Shown here: in pieces, positions 18,369-26,272 of the stretch | How the letters are laid out: each line of letters opens with the position of its first letter | Position numbering within the stretch: the first letter of the stretch is position 1 | NCBI GenBank assembly: GCA_903910705.1 | Contig: CAIWAN010000082.1 | Span: forward strand, 1-44,246 | Direction of reading: 5' to 3' | DNA length: 44,246 nt | Origin: an uncultured Candidatus Marinamargulisbacteria bacterium | GTDB lineage: Bacteria; Margulisbacteria; Riflemargulisbacteria; GWF2-35-9 | The notes under the pieces: model-generated | What the model was told of the DNA's origin: nothing | The model's database searches: none | Seen by the model: only the letters and a program-made list of their open reading frames with translations | Translations under genes and position numbers: made by a program

Positions 18369-18968
18369 ATGAACCCTGAAGATCAGAAAATAGTCCGATT
18401 CTTTGATTCGACCCTTCGCGATCACCCCGCTAGCAGTCCGGCTGTGGTAGGGTGGAGTACCGTCGAAACGCAAGCCCTTCGATTTGAAGTCTTGACTCAG
18501 ATCGGCGATCTAGGCGGATCACGTGTTTTGGATGTGGGGTGTGGGGTTGGTGATTTATTGGGGTATCTACAAGCGAACCTCAAGAATGTCGAGTATGTCG
18601 GCATCGATGTGCATCCCCAGATGATCGCCCATGCCATTCGAAAATTTCCCAAAGGAACGTTCGTTCACCAATCGCTAGATCAGGTTCAGGAGCTATCGGA
18701 TTTCGTTTTGGTGTCGGGTGCCTTTAATCTGAGGGTGTCGGATAACGAACACTATTTACAGCGAATGATCAAGTCGGCCTATTCGCTCGCCAAAAAAGGG
18801 GTTGCATTTAACCTTCTCAGTCGTTATGCTCCCTATGAATTGGTTTACTCTGATCTCTATTATTATGATCCAGGCATTGTGTTCGCCTATTGTAAAAAAT
18901 TAGCCAGTCGAGTCACGCTTCGACACGATTATTTGTCGAATGATTTTTCGATATATATGTATAAATGA
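18369..18968 (+). CDS. Class I SAM-dependent methyltransferase
   Basis: The 199-residue protein has the SAM-binding motif I VLDVGCGVGDLLGYL, an acidic motif II (YVGIDVHPQMI), and a later VLVSGAFNLR segment replacing the usual motif IV. It belongs to the Methyltransf_25/11-like group; the substrate cannot be told. It lies between asd and dapA, 16 nt after asd, in the same direction. Only 6 bp separate the asd stop from a weak TTAATT element, and no ribosome binding site is clear. Its place between two lysine-pathway genes is unexplained. Confidence 0.8.
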   Translation: MNPEDQKIVRFFDSTLRDHPASSPAVVGWSTVETQALRFEVLTQIGDLGGSRVLDVGCGVGDLLGYLQANLKNVEYVGIDVHPQMIAHAIRKFPKGTFVHQSLDQVQELSDFVLVSGAFNLRVSDNEHYLQRMIKSAYSLAKKGVAFNLLSRYAPYELVYSDLYYYDPGIVFAYCKKLASRVTLRHDYLSNDFSIYMYK

Positions 18969-19003
18969 TAATAAAATATAAAACATTATGGAGGTAGTTT
19001 AAT

Positions 19004-19897
19004 ATGACAGTATTTGGCAGAGTAGTTACAGCAATGGTCACCCCTTTTGACGCACACGGTGAGATCAATTTTAAGGCCGTCAAACAACTCGTTCGAAATT
19101 TAGCCGATAGCGGCTCGGATGCTATCGTGGTTACCGGGACAACCGGAGAGAGCCCCACTCTTTCCCATGAGGAAGATCTTCTTTTATATGCCAAGGTTTT
19201 AGATGAAGTGGGTGATCGGGTCAAAGTGATCGCGGGCACAGGAAATAATTCAACCAAAACAACGATTCGATATACCCAGTTAGCTGAGAGTATCGGTTGT
19301 CATGGGGCGATGATCGTGGTGCCTTATTATAATAAACCCTCCCAAGAAGGCCTGTTTCAACATTTCAGTGCGGTCGCAAACGAAACGGAGCTTCCCTTGA
19401 TGATGTACAACATTCCGGGTCGCACGGGTATCAATATGCTACCAGAAACGGTTGTTCGCATTACAGAGCGCAATCAAAATATTGTGGCCATCAAAGAAGC
19501 CTCGGGCAACTTGGAGCAGATGAAACAAATCATCACGCTTAATAAACGCAACGATTTTTTTCTTTATAGTGGTGATGATAATTTGACTCTCGATGTACTT
19601 AAGCTCGGTGGCGTTGGCGTTGTCAGTGTGGCCGCTCATCTTGTTGGACGTCAAATGCAGTCGATGATCAAGGCCTATCTGGATGGGAACGTGGCCGAAG
19701 CCGACAAAATGAATGAACGCCTTGCCGAGTTCTTTAAAGTCATATTCATCACCTCGAATCCATCACCGATCAAAGCGGCATTGACCTTATCTGGGCTTGA
19801 TGTTGGTGGCACCCGCTTGCCCCTTGTCCCCGTCAATTCTGTCGAGTTGGAGTCGATTAAAAAGGTGATGAAAGAGTTGGGGTTATTAAATGCTTAA
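19004..19897 (+). CDS. dapA: 4-hydroxy-tetrahydrodipicolinate synthase
   Basis: DapA condenses pyruvate and aspartate semialdehyde, the first committed step to diaminopimelate and lysine. The class I aldolase-type features are present: GTTGESPTLS, PYYNKPSQEGL, YNIPGRTGINM with the catalytic Tyr, and the Schiff-base Lys164 in VAIKEASGN. The C-terminal SNPSPIKAAL motif also fits. Length 297 is normal. GGAGGT lies 11 nt before the ATG. The end overlaps the RNase J start by 8 nt. Confidence 0.97.
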   Translation: MTVFGRVVTAMVTPFDAHGEINFKAVKQLVRNLADSGSDAIVVTGTTGESPTLSHEEDLLLYAKVLDEVGDRVKVIAGTGNNSTKTTIRYTQLAESIGCHGAMIVVPYYNKPSQEGLFQHFSAVANETELPLMMYNIPGRTGINMLPETVVRITERNQNIVAIKEASGNLEQMKQIITLNKRNDFFLYSGDDNLTLDVLKLGGVGVVSVAAHLVGRQMQSMIKAYLDGNVAEADKMNERLAEFFKVIFITSNPSPIKAALTLSGLDVGGTRLPLVPVNSVELESIKKVMKELGLLNA

Positions 19898-21506
19898 GTT
19901 AATTATTTTAGGTGGTTTAGATGGCATCGGAAAAAACATGATGGCCATCGAGTATAAAGATGAGATTCTCATTATCGATGTGGGGATCATGTTCCCTGAT
20001 GATGATATGTATGGGGTGAACAAAGTATTGCCCGACTTTACTTACCTTATTCAAAACAAGAAAAAAGTGAAGGGCATTATTTTGACCCACGGTCACGAAG
20101 ATCATATCGGAGCGATTGGGTATTTACTCGAGCGCATGAACATACCGGTTTACGGTACGCGTTTAACCTTGGGACTTGTCGAACATAAGTTGAGTGAAAA
20201 GGGCATTGTCGGTACCGAGCTTAAAGTTGTGGATGAAAAATCACATATTAAGTTCCGTCACTTCCAAATGCGTTTCTTGCGAGTCAATCATTCCATACCG
20301 GATGGCGTGATGACCGTCATTGACACCCCCGAAGGCATCATCGTTCACTCGGGCGATTTTAAGATCGATTATACACCGGTTGACGACATTATCCTTGATA
20401 CGAAGCGCTTAGCCGATATCGGCCAAAAAGGCGTGTTGCTACTATTGTCTGACAGCACGAATGCGGTCAAACGCGGACATACACTCTCCGAGAGTCAGGT
20501 CGGCGAATCCTTCGATCGAGCGTTTCGTCGGATCAAAGGTCGTATTCTTGTTGCCACCTTTTCAAGTAACATTCACCGCGTACAACAAGCGATCGATATG
20601 GGTAAAAAATATGGCCGCAAGATCAGTTTTGCCGGATTATCCATGGAAAACACCTCAAAGATCGCCCGCCGCTTAGGGTATTTAAATTATCAAGACGCGG
20701 ATCTGGTCTTCATCGGCGATGTCGATAAATACCCCGACGATGAGATTCTCATTTTGACAACAGGAAGCCAAGGGGAGCCTATGGCCGCGCTAACCCGTAT
20801 CGCAAAAGATGAGTACCGACTGTTCCAAATAAAGAAGGGCGATACCGTTATTATCTCCGCTTTGCCTATCCCCGGTAACGAAAAGAGTGTCTATGCCACG
20901 ATCGATAAACTCGGTCGAAAAGGGATCGATGTCATTTATGAAGAGGCCTCAAAGATGCATGTTTCAGGCCATGCGTACCAAGAAGAGTTGAAAGTTTTGG
21001 CGACGTTACTGCGGCCCAAGTGCTTCATTCCGATTCATGGTGAGTTTCGTCACATCAAGGCTCATACCGAGCTCGTCAGAGATCTTGGGCTAACCCCTCA
21101 TATTATGATCGCCGAGAATGGCGATGTCATCGGGATCAGTAAAAAGAACGGCCTCCAAAAGGTCGACCGCGTGCCCGTTAGACTGTTTTATTTAGACAGT
21201 AATGACGCGTGGCTTGAGGATGATAAATTGATCGGTGAACGGCAACAAATGGCGCATGATGGGGTGGTGGTCGTTGATTTTCGTGAAAACGAAGTTCGAG
21301 TTGACTCTCGGGGCGTTTCGCCGGATCCAGATGATTTCACCAAAGGTCTTCGCGACAGTATTATCGATCAATATCGCTATGCGCTTCAAGAACGCCGGAT
21401 GAGTAAAGATGAACTTATTAGCGAATTAGAGCAAATTACGCGAAAATATATGACAAAAAGAACCGGCAAGTCACCCGCGGTGATCGTTCTCGTCTCTGGG
21501 CGATGA
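19890..21506 (+). CDS. rnj: Ribonuclease J
   Basis: RNase J is a metallo-beta-lactamase/beta-CASP enzyme with endo- and 5'-exonuclease activity, central to mRNA decay in Gram-positive bacteria and several diderm lines. The zinc motif is THGHEDHIGA (H67, H69, D71, H72). Further beta-lactamase and beta-CASP motifs are SGDFKID, LLSDSTNA, MHVSGHAYQEEL and CFIPIHGEFRH. The C-terminal domain is present (538 residues, usual 550-560). The N-terminus is short, beginning right at the first strand (LKLIILGGLDGIGKNM), and overlaps dapA by 8 nt. The dapA-rnj adjacency matches Bacillus subtilis, where rnjB follows dapA. Confidence 0.95.
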   Translation: MLKLIILGGLDGIGKNMMAIEYKDEILIIDVGIMFPDDDMYGVNKVLPDFTYLIQNKKKVKGIILTHGHEDHIGAIGYLLERMNIPVYGTRLTLGLVEHKLSEKGIVGTELKVVDEKSHIKFRHFQMRFLRVNHSIPDGVMTVIDTPEGIIVHSGDFKIDYTPVDDIILDTKRLADIGQKGVLLLLSDSTNAVKRGHTLSESQVGESFDRAFRRIKGRILVATFSSNIHRVQQAIDMGKKYGRKISFAGLSMENTSKIARRLGYLNYQDADLVFIGDVDKYPDDEILILTTGSQGEPMAALTRIAKDEYRLFQIKKGDTVIISALPIPGNEKSVYATIDKLGRKGIDVIYEEASKMHVSGHAYQEELKVLATLLRPKCFIPIHGEFRHIKAHTELVRDLGLTPHIMIAENGDVIGISKKNGLQKVDRVPVRLFYLDSNDAWLEDDKLIGERQQMAHDGVVVVDFRENEVRVDSRGVSPDPDDFTKGLRDSIIDQYRYALQERRMSKDELISELEQITRKYMTKRTGKSPAVIVLVSGR

Positions 21507-22081
21507 AAACCCTTTTGTTGCACACGTGCTGCGCGCCGTGTTCGACAGCCGTCATCGAGAGGCTTCAGTATTCAAAAGCGTATGTAGTGACGGCTTTTTT
21601 CTTCAACCCGAATATTCATCCCGTTGCGGAATATGAACGTCGAAAAGCAGAGCTTAAAGTCTACTTGCAGAAACAAAACATTCCCTATCAGGATCGCGAT
21701 GACGAGACGGCGTGGCGAGATCAGGTAAAGGCGTGGTTTACTGACGTCAAAGGTGTCGAGTGGGCAAGCGAGAAAAGCCGACAACGTTGCGAGCCGTGTA
21801 TTCGACTCCGACTTCAAGCAACTGCCCGACAGGCCAAACAAGATGACTTTGACTCCTTTGCCACGACCCTGACCATCAGCCCACACAAAGACGCTGAACA
21901 GATCAATCGATTGGGCTTAGCCATCGCCGAGGCCAACGATATTTCCTTTGTTGAGGCCGATTTTAAACAAGACGGCGGTTTTGCGCGTTCAATCGCCCTC
22001 AGTCGACAAGAGAAAATGTACCGCCAAAACTATTGCGGCTGTGTCTTTAGTCGACTCGAACGAAAGACACGCCCCCTCTAA
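21503..22081 (+). CDS. queH: Epoxyqueuosine reductase QueH
   Basis: QueH (former DUF208) reduces epoxyqueuosine to queuosine in tRNA, replacing the cobalamin-dependent QueG. The cysteines that hold the Fe-S cluster and metal are in HTCCAPCS (C9, C10, C13), RCEPCIRLR and NYCGCVFS near the end. FFFNPNIHPVAEYERRK and TISPHKDAEQIN are family signatures. At 192 residues it is the compact form. The ATG overlaps the rnj stop (ATGA), so translation is likely coupled. It is the last gene of the long plus-strand run. Confidence 0.93.
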   Translation: MKTLLLHTCCAPCSTAVIERLQYSKAYVVTAFFFNPNIHPVAEYERRKAELKVYLQKQNIPYQDRDDETAWRDQVKAWFTDVKGVEWASEKSRQRCEPCIRLRLQATARQAKQDDFDSFATTLTISPHKDAEQINRLGLAIAEANDISFVEADFKQDGGFARSIALSRQEKMYRQNYCGCVFSRLERKTRPL

Positions 22082-22172
22082 TTCTCCACTAACCCCTCTC
22101 TTTCAACACCCCTGTCACTATTGGGACATCCACACATTAAGGGAATTCTGAAACATTTATCCATGAGTCCCC

Positions 22173-22216
22173 GTCAGCGAACAATGATCGAAACGAAGTA
22201 AGCCTCGTTCGCTGAC
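22173..22216 (+). terminator. Stem-loop after queH
   Basis: A perfect 10-bp inverted repeat, GTCAGCGAAC (22173-22182) and GTTCGCTGAC (22207-22216), spans a 24-nt loop, followed by a T-rich stretch (TTGATCTTTT). It lies 92 nt after the queH stop and is the only strong hairpin after the rpsO-to-queH run, so it may terminate that transcript. The long loop and imperfect T-tract make this moderate. Confidence 0.45.
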
Positions 22217-22224
22217 TTGATCTT

Positions 22225-22260
22225 TTGATCCTTTTGGATCAAGCCAAAAGGATATATAAT
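22225..22260 (+). promoter_or_regulatory. Overlapping hairpins and -10 box before the Rpn-like gene
   Basis: Two mutually exclusive inverted repeats overlap: TTGATCC/GGATCAA (22225-22231 with 22236-22242) and ATCCTTTTGG/CCAAAAGGAT (22228-22237 with 22244-22253). A consensus TATAAT (22255-22260) follows directly, and the ATG is 9 nt later at 22270. The repeats cover where the -35 region should be, so they could be operator sites for a dimeric regulator. Confidence 0.5.
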
Positions 22261-22269
22261 TAAACTATC

Positions 22270-23127
22270 ATGAAACACCTGATCCGATTTGACTGGGCGA
22301 TTAAGAAGCTGCTTCGCAGCAAAGCGAACTTTGGCATCCTTGAGGGGTTCCTGAGTGTGTTGCTCAAGGAGCAAATCAAAATCCACAAGATCCTTGAGAG
22401 CGAAGGCAACAAAGAAACAGTGAACGACAAGTTCAATCGGCTCGATATTTTGGTTGAAGACGAGAAGGGTGAGCTGATCATTATCGAAGTGCAAGTCGAT
22501 GATCAAATGGACTACCTGCATCGGATGCTCTACGGCACCGCCAAGCTGATTACCGAGTATATGCACGAGTCCGAGTCTTACAAGAACGTTAAAAAAGTGA
22601 TCTCGGTCAACATCCTCTTTTTTGATCTGGGTCTAGGGAAAGATTATGTATACCACGGAACCACCCGACTTCTGGGTATTCATGAACATGACGAACTCGC
22701 GTTAAGCAGAAAGCAAAAGAAAGCGTTCAACAAATCCGAAACCTACGAGATCTTCCCAGAGTATTACCTCATCAAGGTCAATGAGTTCAACGATTTAGCC
22801 AAGGATAGCCTTGATGAATGGATCTATTTCTTGAAGAACGAAGAGATCACCGATCGATTTTCGGCTCAAGGGCTAAAAGAAGCCAAGGACAAACTGATGG
22901 TGATGAAGTTGAGCGAACCTGAGCAAAAGGCGTACAACTATTATCTCGAATCGCTCCATGACCGCGCGAGCTATTACGACTCAACCTTTGGCCGAGGCCT
23001 CAGTGAAGGGCTTGAAAAGGGTCGCCAAGAAGGCCGCCAAGAAGGGCTAATGGAAGCTTATAATAAGTTAATGGTTGGTGGGATGGAGGCTGAGCAGGCC
23101 AAGAAGCTGCTTGGGATGGGCAACTAG
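22270..23127 (+). CDS. Rpn-family PD-(D/E)XK nuclease/transposase-like protein
   Basis: The 285-residue protein matches the Rpn/PDDEXK_2 family (often labelled 'putative transposase/invertase'), whose studied members are DNA endonucleases promoting RecA-independent recombination. The catalytic core is at FNRLDILVED...LIIIEVQV, with Asp59, Glu73 and Gln75. The preceding FDWAIKKLLRSKANFGILEG and later YGTAKLITEYM segments are characteristic. The C-terminus has the usual charged repeat GLEKGRQEGRQEGLMEAYN followed by a small helix (GMEAEQAKKLLGM). It has its own promoter and ends 7 nt before mlaE. A role with the Mla genes is not expected; such genes are scattered and multicopy in many genomes. 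Confidence 0.88.
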   Translation: MKHLIRFDWAIKKLLRSKANFGILEGFLSVLLKEQIKIHKILESEGNKETVNDKFNRLDILVEDEKGELIIIEVQVDDQMDYLHRMLYGTAKLITEYMHESESYKNVKKVISVNILFFDLGLGKDYVYHGTTRLLGIHEHDELALSRKQKKAFNKSETYEIFPEYYLIKVNEFNDLAKDSLDEWIYFLKNEEITDRFSAQGLKEAKDKLMVMKLSEPEQKAYNYYLESLHDRASYYDSTFGRGLSEGLEKGRQEGRQEGLMEAYNKLMVGGMEAEQAKKLLGMGN

Positions 23128-23134
23128 CAACACC

Positions 23135-23914
23135 ATGACACGCCCCGACATCGCGACCCGTCTCGGCACCTCGATCTTTGATTCACTCAGCTGGATGGGG
23201 CGATACGCCCTCCATACATGGGAAGTGATCCGATGTTTGTGGTCCCAAAAGATCCGCTTCCGCCATATTTTTGAACAGATGTATAAGATAGGGCTTTTAT
23301 CCCTTCCCATTGTTTTCACCACCCTAATGTTTGTGGGGATGGTTTTTGCCAGCCAAGTTTCAAAAGAATTCATTAAAGTCGGTGCTGGTAAAATAATCGG
23401 CGCTATCGTTGGATTCGCTATTTGGCGAGAGCTAGGTCCCTTGTTTACAGGTGTTGTTGTCGCGGCGAGGGTAGGGGCGGCGATCTCAACCGAAATCGCA
23501 GCCATGAAGGTGACCGAGCAGCTCGATGCTTTACGTTCGATGGCCATTAGCCCCTTTAGTAATCTATATTTACCTCGGTTGATCGCTCTCATTTTAATGA
23601 TGCCGATCCTTATTGTTTTTGCTGATGGGGTCGGGTTCTTTTCTGGGATGTTTATCTATAAATTCCTTTTTCACGGAAATATCAATGCTTATATGAATTC
23701 CGCTCTCCACCTACTAAATTCCTTAGATATTTATGCGGGGGTTGTATATAAGGGGCCCGTATTTGGGTTTATTATTGGATCACTAGCGACGTTTATCGGT
23801 GCCAATACGAAGGCGGGTGCGAGTGGCATCGGATGGTCGGCGACCACGACGGTTGTGAGTATTTTGCTCACCATCTTTATTGTGAACTTTTTCTTATCCT
23901 ATATCATCTTCTAA
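23135..23914 (+). CDS. mlaE: Mla-type lipid ABC transporter permease (MlaE family)
   Basis: MlaE is the inner-membrane permease of the complex that moves phospholipids between inner and outer membranes. The hallmark is RELGPLFTGVVVAARVGAAI followed by STEIAAMKVTEQLDALRSM (around residues 90-135 of the chosen frame). Several membrane segments are visible. I start at ATG 23135 (259 residues, family-typical ~260), 7 nt after the nuclease stop; the frame is open back to 23075, but that would overlap the nuclease. No clear ribosome binding site is present. The next gene begins 2 nt after the stop, so mlaE-mlaF-mlaD form one unit. Confidence 0.93.
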   Translation: MTRPDIATRLGTSIFDSLSWMGRYALHTWEVIRCLWSQKIRFRHIFEQMYKIGLLSLPIVFTTLMFVGMVFASQVSKEFIKVGAGKIIGAIVGFAIWRELGPLFTGVVVAARVGAAISTEIAAMKVTEQLDALRSMAISPFSNLYLPRLIALILMMPILIVFADGVGFFSGMFIYKFLFHGNINAYMNSALHLLNSLDIYAGVVYKGPVFGFIIGSLATFIGANTKAGASGIGWSATTTVVSILLTIFIVNFFLSYIIF

Positions 23915-23916
23915 TT

Positions 23917-24648
23917 ATGATCGATATCGAGAACCTTTTTAAAGAATATAACGGCCAACCGGTGTTGAAGGGGGTCAATATTCGTATTAAAGAAGGGCGA
24001 AAAACGACCATTATCGGTTCCAGTGGATGTGGAAAGAGTACCCTTCTTCGATTGATCCTCGGGCTAGAGCCCTATACGAGCGGAGAGATCCGCATCGACG
24101 ATCAACCGCTACATCGGATGAGTGAAACGCAACTCAATCAAGTTCGTCTAAAATTCGGTATGGTTTTTCAGTCCTCTGCACTCTTTGACTCCATGACTGT
24201 GGGTGAGAATATTGCCCTTGTATTGAAAGAACACACCAAATTAACCGATGGTGTCATCAAAACAAAGGTACTCGAGGCCCTAAATCTTGTTGAGTTGAGA
24301 GACACCTATTATCTATTACCATCAGAGCTATCTGGGGGAATGAAGAAACGGGTTGCTTTTGCTCGCGCGATCATTGGTGACCCTAAAATTCTATTATTCG
24401 ACGAACCAACGACGGGACTGGACCCTATCACCTCAACCACCATTGAAGATCTTATAAATACTGTAACTCAAAAAGTGGGCGCAACAACCGTTGTGGTGAC
24501 CCATCAGATCAGTACGATTCTGCGCACGTCAGAAAAGATCATTATGATCCAAGATGGCACCGCGATGAAGACCGAAGGCCCCAAGAAGATCATGAAAAGC
24601 AAGAATCCACTGGTATATCGTTTTGTGAATGGGCTTGTCGAGGTATAA
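23917..24648 (+). CDS. mlaF: Mla-type lipid ABC transporter ATP-binding protein (MlaF family)
   Basis: The ATPase subunit has Walker A GSSGCGKST, Q-loop region FGMVFQSSALFDSMTVGENI, signature LSGGMKKRVAFARAI, and Walker B ILLFDEPTTGLDPITS. The switch His is in VVTHQ. The VFQSSALFDSMTV segment is characteristic of the MlaF/Ttg2A group. From ATG 23917, 2 nt after mlaE, it is 243 residues (usual 240-270); the frame extends upstream inside mlaE but without homology. Confidence 0.95.
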   Translation: MIDIENLFKEYNGQPVLKGVNIRIKEGRKTTIIGSSGCGKSTLLRLILGLEPYTSGEIRIDDQPLHRMSETQLNQVRLKFGMVFQSSALFDSMTVGENIALVLKEHTKLTDGVIKTKVLEALNLVELRDTYYLLPSELSGGMKKRVAFARAIIGDPKILLFDEPTTGLDPITSTTIEDLINTVTQKVGATTVVVTHQISTILRTSEKIIMIQDGTAMKTEGPKKIMKSKNPLVYRFVNGLVEV

Positions 24649-24655
24649 TGCAATA

Positions 24656-25891
24656 ATGAAGCTCGAAACCCGCGTCGGATTATTTGTTCTAGTCGGGCTC
24701 ATTATCCTCTTTATCGGTATTATCTGGAAAAGCAATCTCGTCATGCGTGCCCAGGGGTTTCTTGTCATCGGGTCGTTTAAGACGGTCAGCGGCTTATTAG
24801 GTGGTGGCGAAGTTCGTTATCGAGGCTATGTTGTTGGGGCTGTCTATCAAGTCGTGCCGGGCCCTCGAAATGTCTTGGTGTATATGTACATCCATGATGG
24901 TATCCGCATCCCTAAGGGCTCGAAAGTCCGCATTGACTTTGATGGTCTCATCGGGGAGAAGTTTGTCAATGTTATTCCTAAAATGAATGAAAAGGACAAT
25001 GTCGCGCCAGGCACGGTTTTGGAGGGCTATGCCGCGTCGGGGTTGGTCGATTTTATTGATGCAGGTACCCAAAATTTAATGGAAACTAAAGAGATCTTAA
25101 CGGTTCTACGAAAGATCTTGACCAGCGATCAAAGTCAAAACTCTTTGCAAGGGATCATCGTCAATATGAATCGGATCAGTGAAAAACTCGATTCGGTCAT
25201 GACAAAGGTGGATACCATGTTTACCCAAAAAAGCGCAAAGAACATGGGCCAGAATATCGACTCTATTTTTATCAATTTAAATCAGACCGTTAAGCACCTT
25301 AATAGCCTCATCCAAGGCTTGGATACCAATGTAAAAGGCCAAGATGTCAAAGAGATCGTCGGTAACTTGAAACTGACAACGCAACGTCTTAGTGTCTTAA
25401 GTGAATCCCTTTCCAAGGATAAAGACAAACTCCTTTTGGATATTGCCCCCTTGATCAAAGATACACGCGAGGTCATGGGGAATGCCAAATCATTGATCGT
25501 AAGCACCAATATCGGTGTGGGTGCGAATGTGTATAATAACAATGCTTACGATATCGGTGGGAAAGTTCAAGTAGGTGGAAGTGAAGTCGCGCTCAATGTC
25601 GGATCTCAGTCGGGTGGGGTTCAGGCAAAAGACCTGACGTACGGCAGAAAGATCATGAAAGACGTTGATGCGTCGGTGGGATTGGTTAACTATCAGCCGG
25701 GCCTCAAAATTCAACATCCTGTTGTTGATCAAGTATCCCTAGAGCATTCTGTCTATAATCCCAGCAATCTGACCTATCTATTGAAGATGAATGTTAAGCT
25801 TCTCCCCCATATCAAAGCCCTCTTTGGGTTCGAGACCAACGCCACCGCTCATGATTGGTCATGGGGCTTGGGCATAAATTCTTCAAACTGA
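24656..25891 (+). CDS. mlaD: MCE-domain lipid-binding protein (MlaD family)
   Basis: MlaD proteins are anchored in the inner membrane and form a hexameric MCE ring that channels lipids. The protein begins MKLETRVGLFVLVGLIILFI, a signal-anchor segment, followed by the MCE domain at about 30-110 (VSGLLGGGEVRYRGYVVGAV ... GEKFVNVIP). Residues about 130-290 are a helical, coiled-coil-like stalk (VMTKVDTMFTQKSAKNMGQN). The C-terminal ~110 residues are beta-rich with alternating polar and hydrophobic positions (VGASV...-type strands), longer than in E. coli MlaD (183). I start at ATG 24656, 7 nt after the mlaF stop. No MlaC or MlaB gene follows, as is common outside Proteobacteria. Confidence 0.88.
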   Translation: MKLETRVGLFVLVGLIILFIGIIWKSNLVMRAQGFLVIGSFKTVSGLLGGGEVRYRGYVVGAVYQVVPGPRNVLVYMYIHDGIRIPKGSKVRIDFDGLIGEKFVNVIPKMNEKDNVAPGTVLEGYAASGLVDFIDAGTQNLMETKEILTVLRKILTSDQSQNSLQGIIVNMNRISEKLDSVMTKVDTMFTQKSAKNMGQNIDSIFINLNQTVKHLNSLIQGLDTNVKGQDVKEIVGNLKLTTQRLSVLSESLSKDKDKLLLDIAPLIKDTREVMGNAKSLIVSTNIGVGANVYNNNAYDIGGKVQVGGSEVALNVGSQSGGVQAKDLTYGRKIMKDVDASVGLVNYQPGLKIQHPVVDQVSLEHSVYNPSNLTYLLKMNVKLLPHIKALFGFETNATAHDWSWGLGINSSN

Positions 25892-25950
25892 TTTTCTGGT
25901 AAATTATTTACTTTCTTTTAGTCCCAATGATACGCTGAAAGTATTAATTT

Positions 25951-25966
25951 AAGGACAAACGTCCTT
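25951..25966 (+). promoter_or_regulatory. Hairpin in leader of the 96-residue gene
   Basis: AAGGAC and GTCCTT (6-bp perfect stem, loop AAAC) lie just before GAGAGGGG, the ribosome binding site of the gene at 25981. The hairpin would sit in the 5' UTR directly against the Shine-Dalgarno sequence. No regulator is identified. Confidence 0.35.
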
Positions 25967-25980
25967 GAGAGGGGTAGAAA

Positions 25981-26271
25981 ATGGGAATAAATGATTTATT
26001 GGTTGAGATTAATTATCTAGCGGAGCGTATCAATGAGGCTGTAACGATCTTGATCCCCATAAATGAGTACATCATAAAGGTAGAGAAAAACATCAACGAC
26101 AATGCAGACTTTGATCTTTTCCCACTCGAAGATGCCCTCAATCGGGAGTATGGTATTGATCTTTTTGTGGTCAACCTAGAGAACAAAGTTCAATTTATCC
26201 TTGATCAACCCCGAATTGCGAAATTATTGGTTCAATTATCGGAAGATATCGAAAAAATCCGGATCGATTAA
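25981..26271 (+). CDS. Unrecognised small acidic protein
   Basis: The 96-residue product (MGINDLLVEINYLAERINEA ... LVQLSEDIEKIRID) is acidic, soluble and predicted mostly helical with a short strand near YGIDLFVVNLENKV. I do not recognise the family. GAGAGGGG lies 6 nt before the ATG, a good ribosome binding site, and the gene has normal codon use, so it is probably real. It is separate from mlaD by 89 bp holding the hairpin noted above. Its stop is one base from the stop of convergent trpA. Confidence 0.65.
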   Translation: MGINDLLVEINYLAERINEAVTILIPINEYIIKVEKNINDNADFDLFPLEDALNREYGIDLFVVNLENKVQFILDQPRIAKLLVQLSEDIEKIRID

Positions 26272-26272
26272 G

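Noticed and set aside
23075-23134. Upstream extension of mlaE
   Set aside because: It overlaps the end of the nuclease gene and reads unlike the MlaE family; ATG 23135 gives the usual length.
24644-24649. TATAAT just before mlaD as a leaderless promoter
   Set aside because: It overlaps the mlaF stop, lacks a -35 box at 16-18 bp (TTTTGT), and mlaE-mlaF-mlaD are tightly spaced, so co-transcription is simpler.
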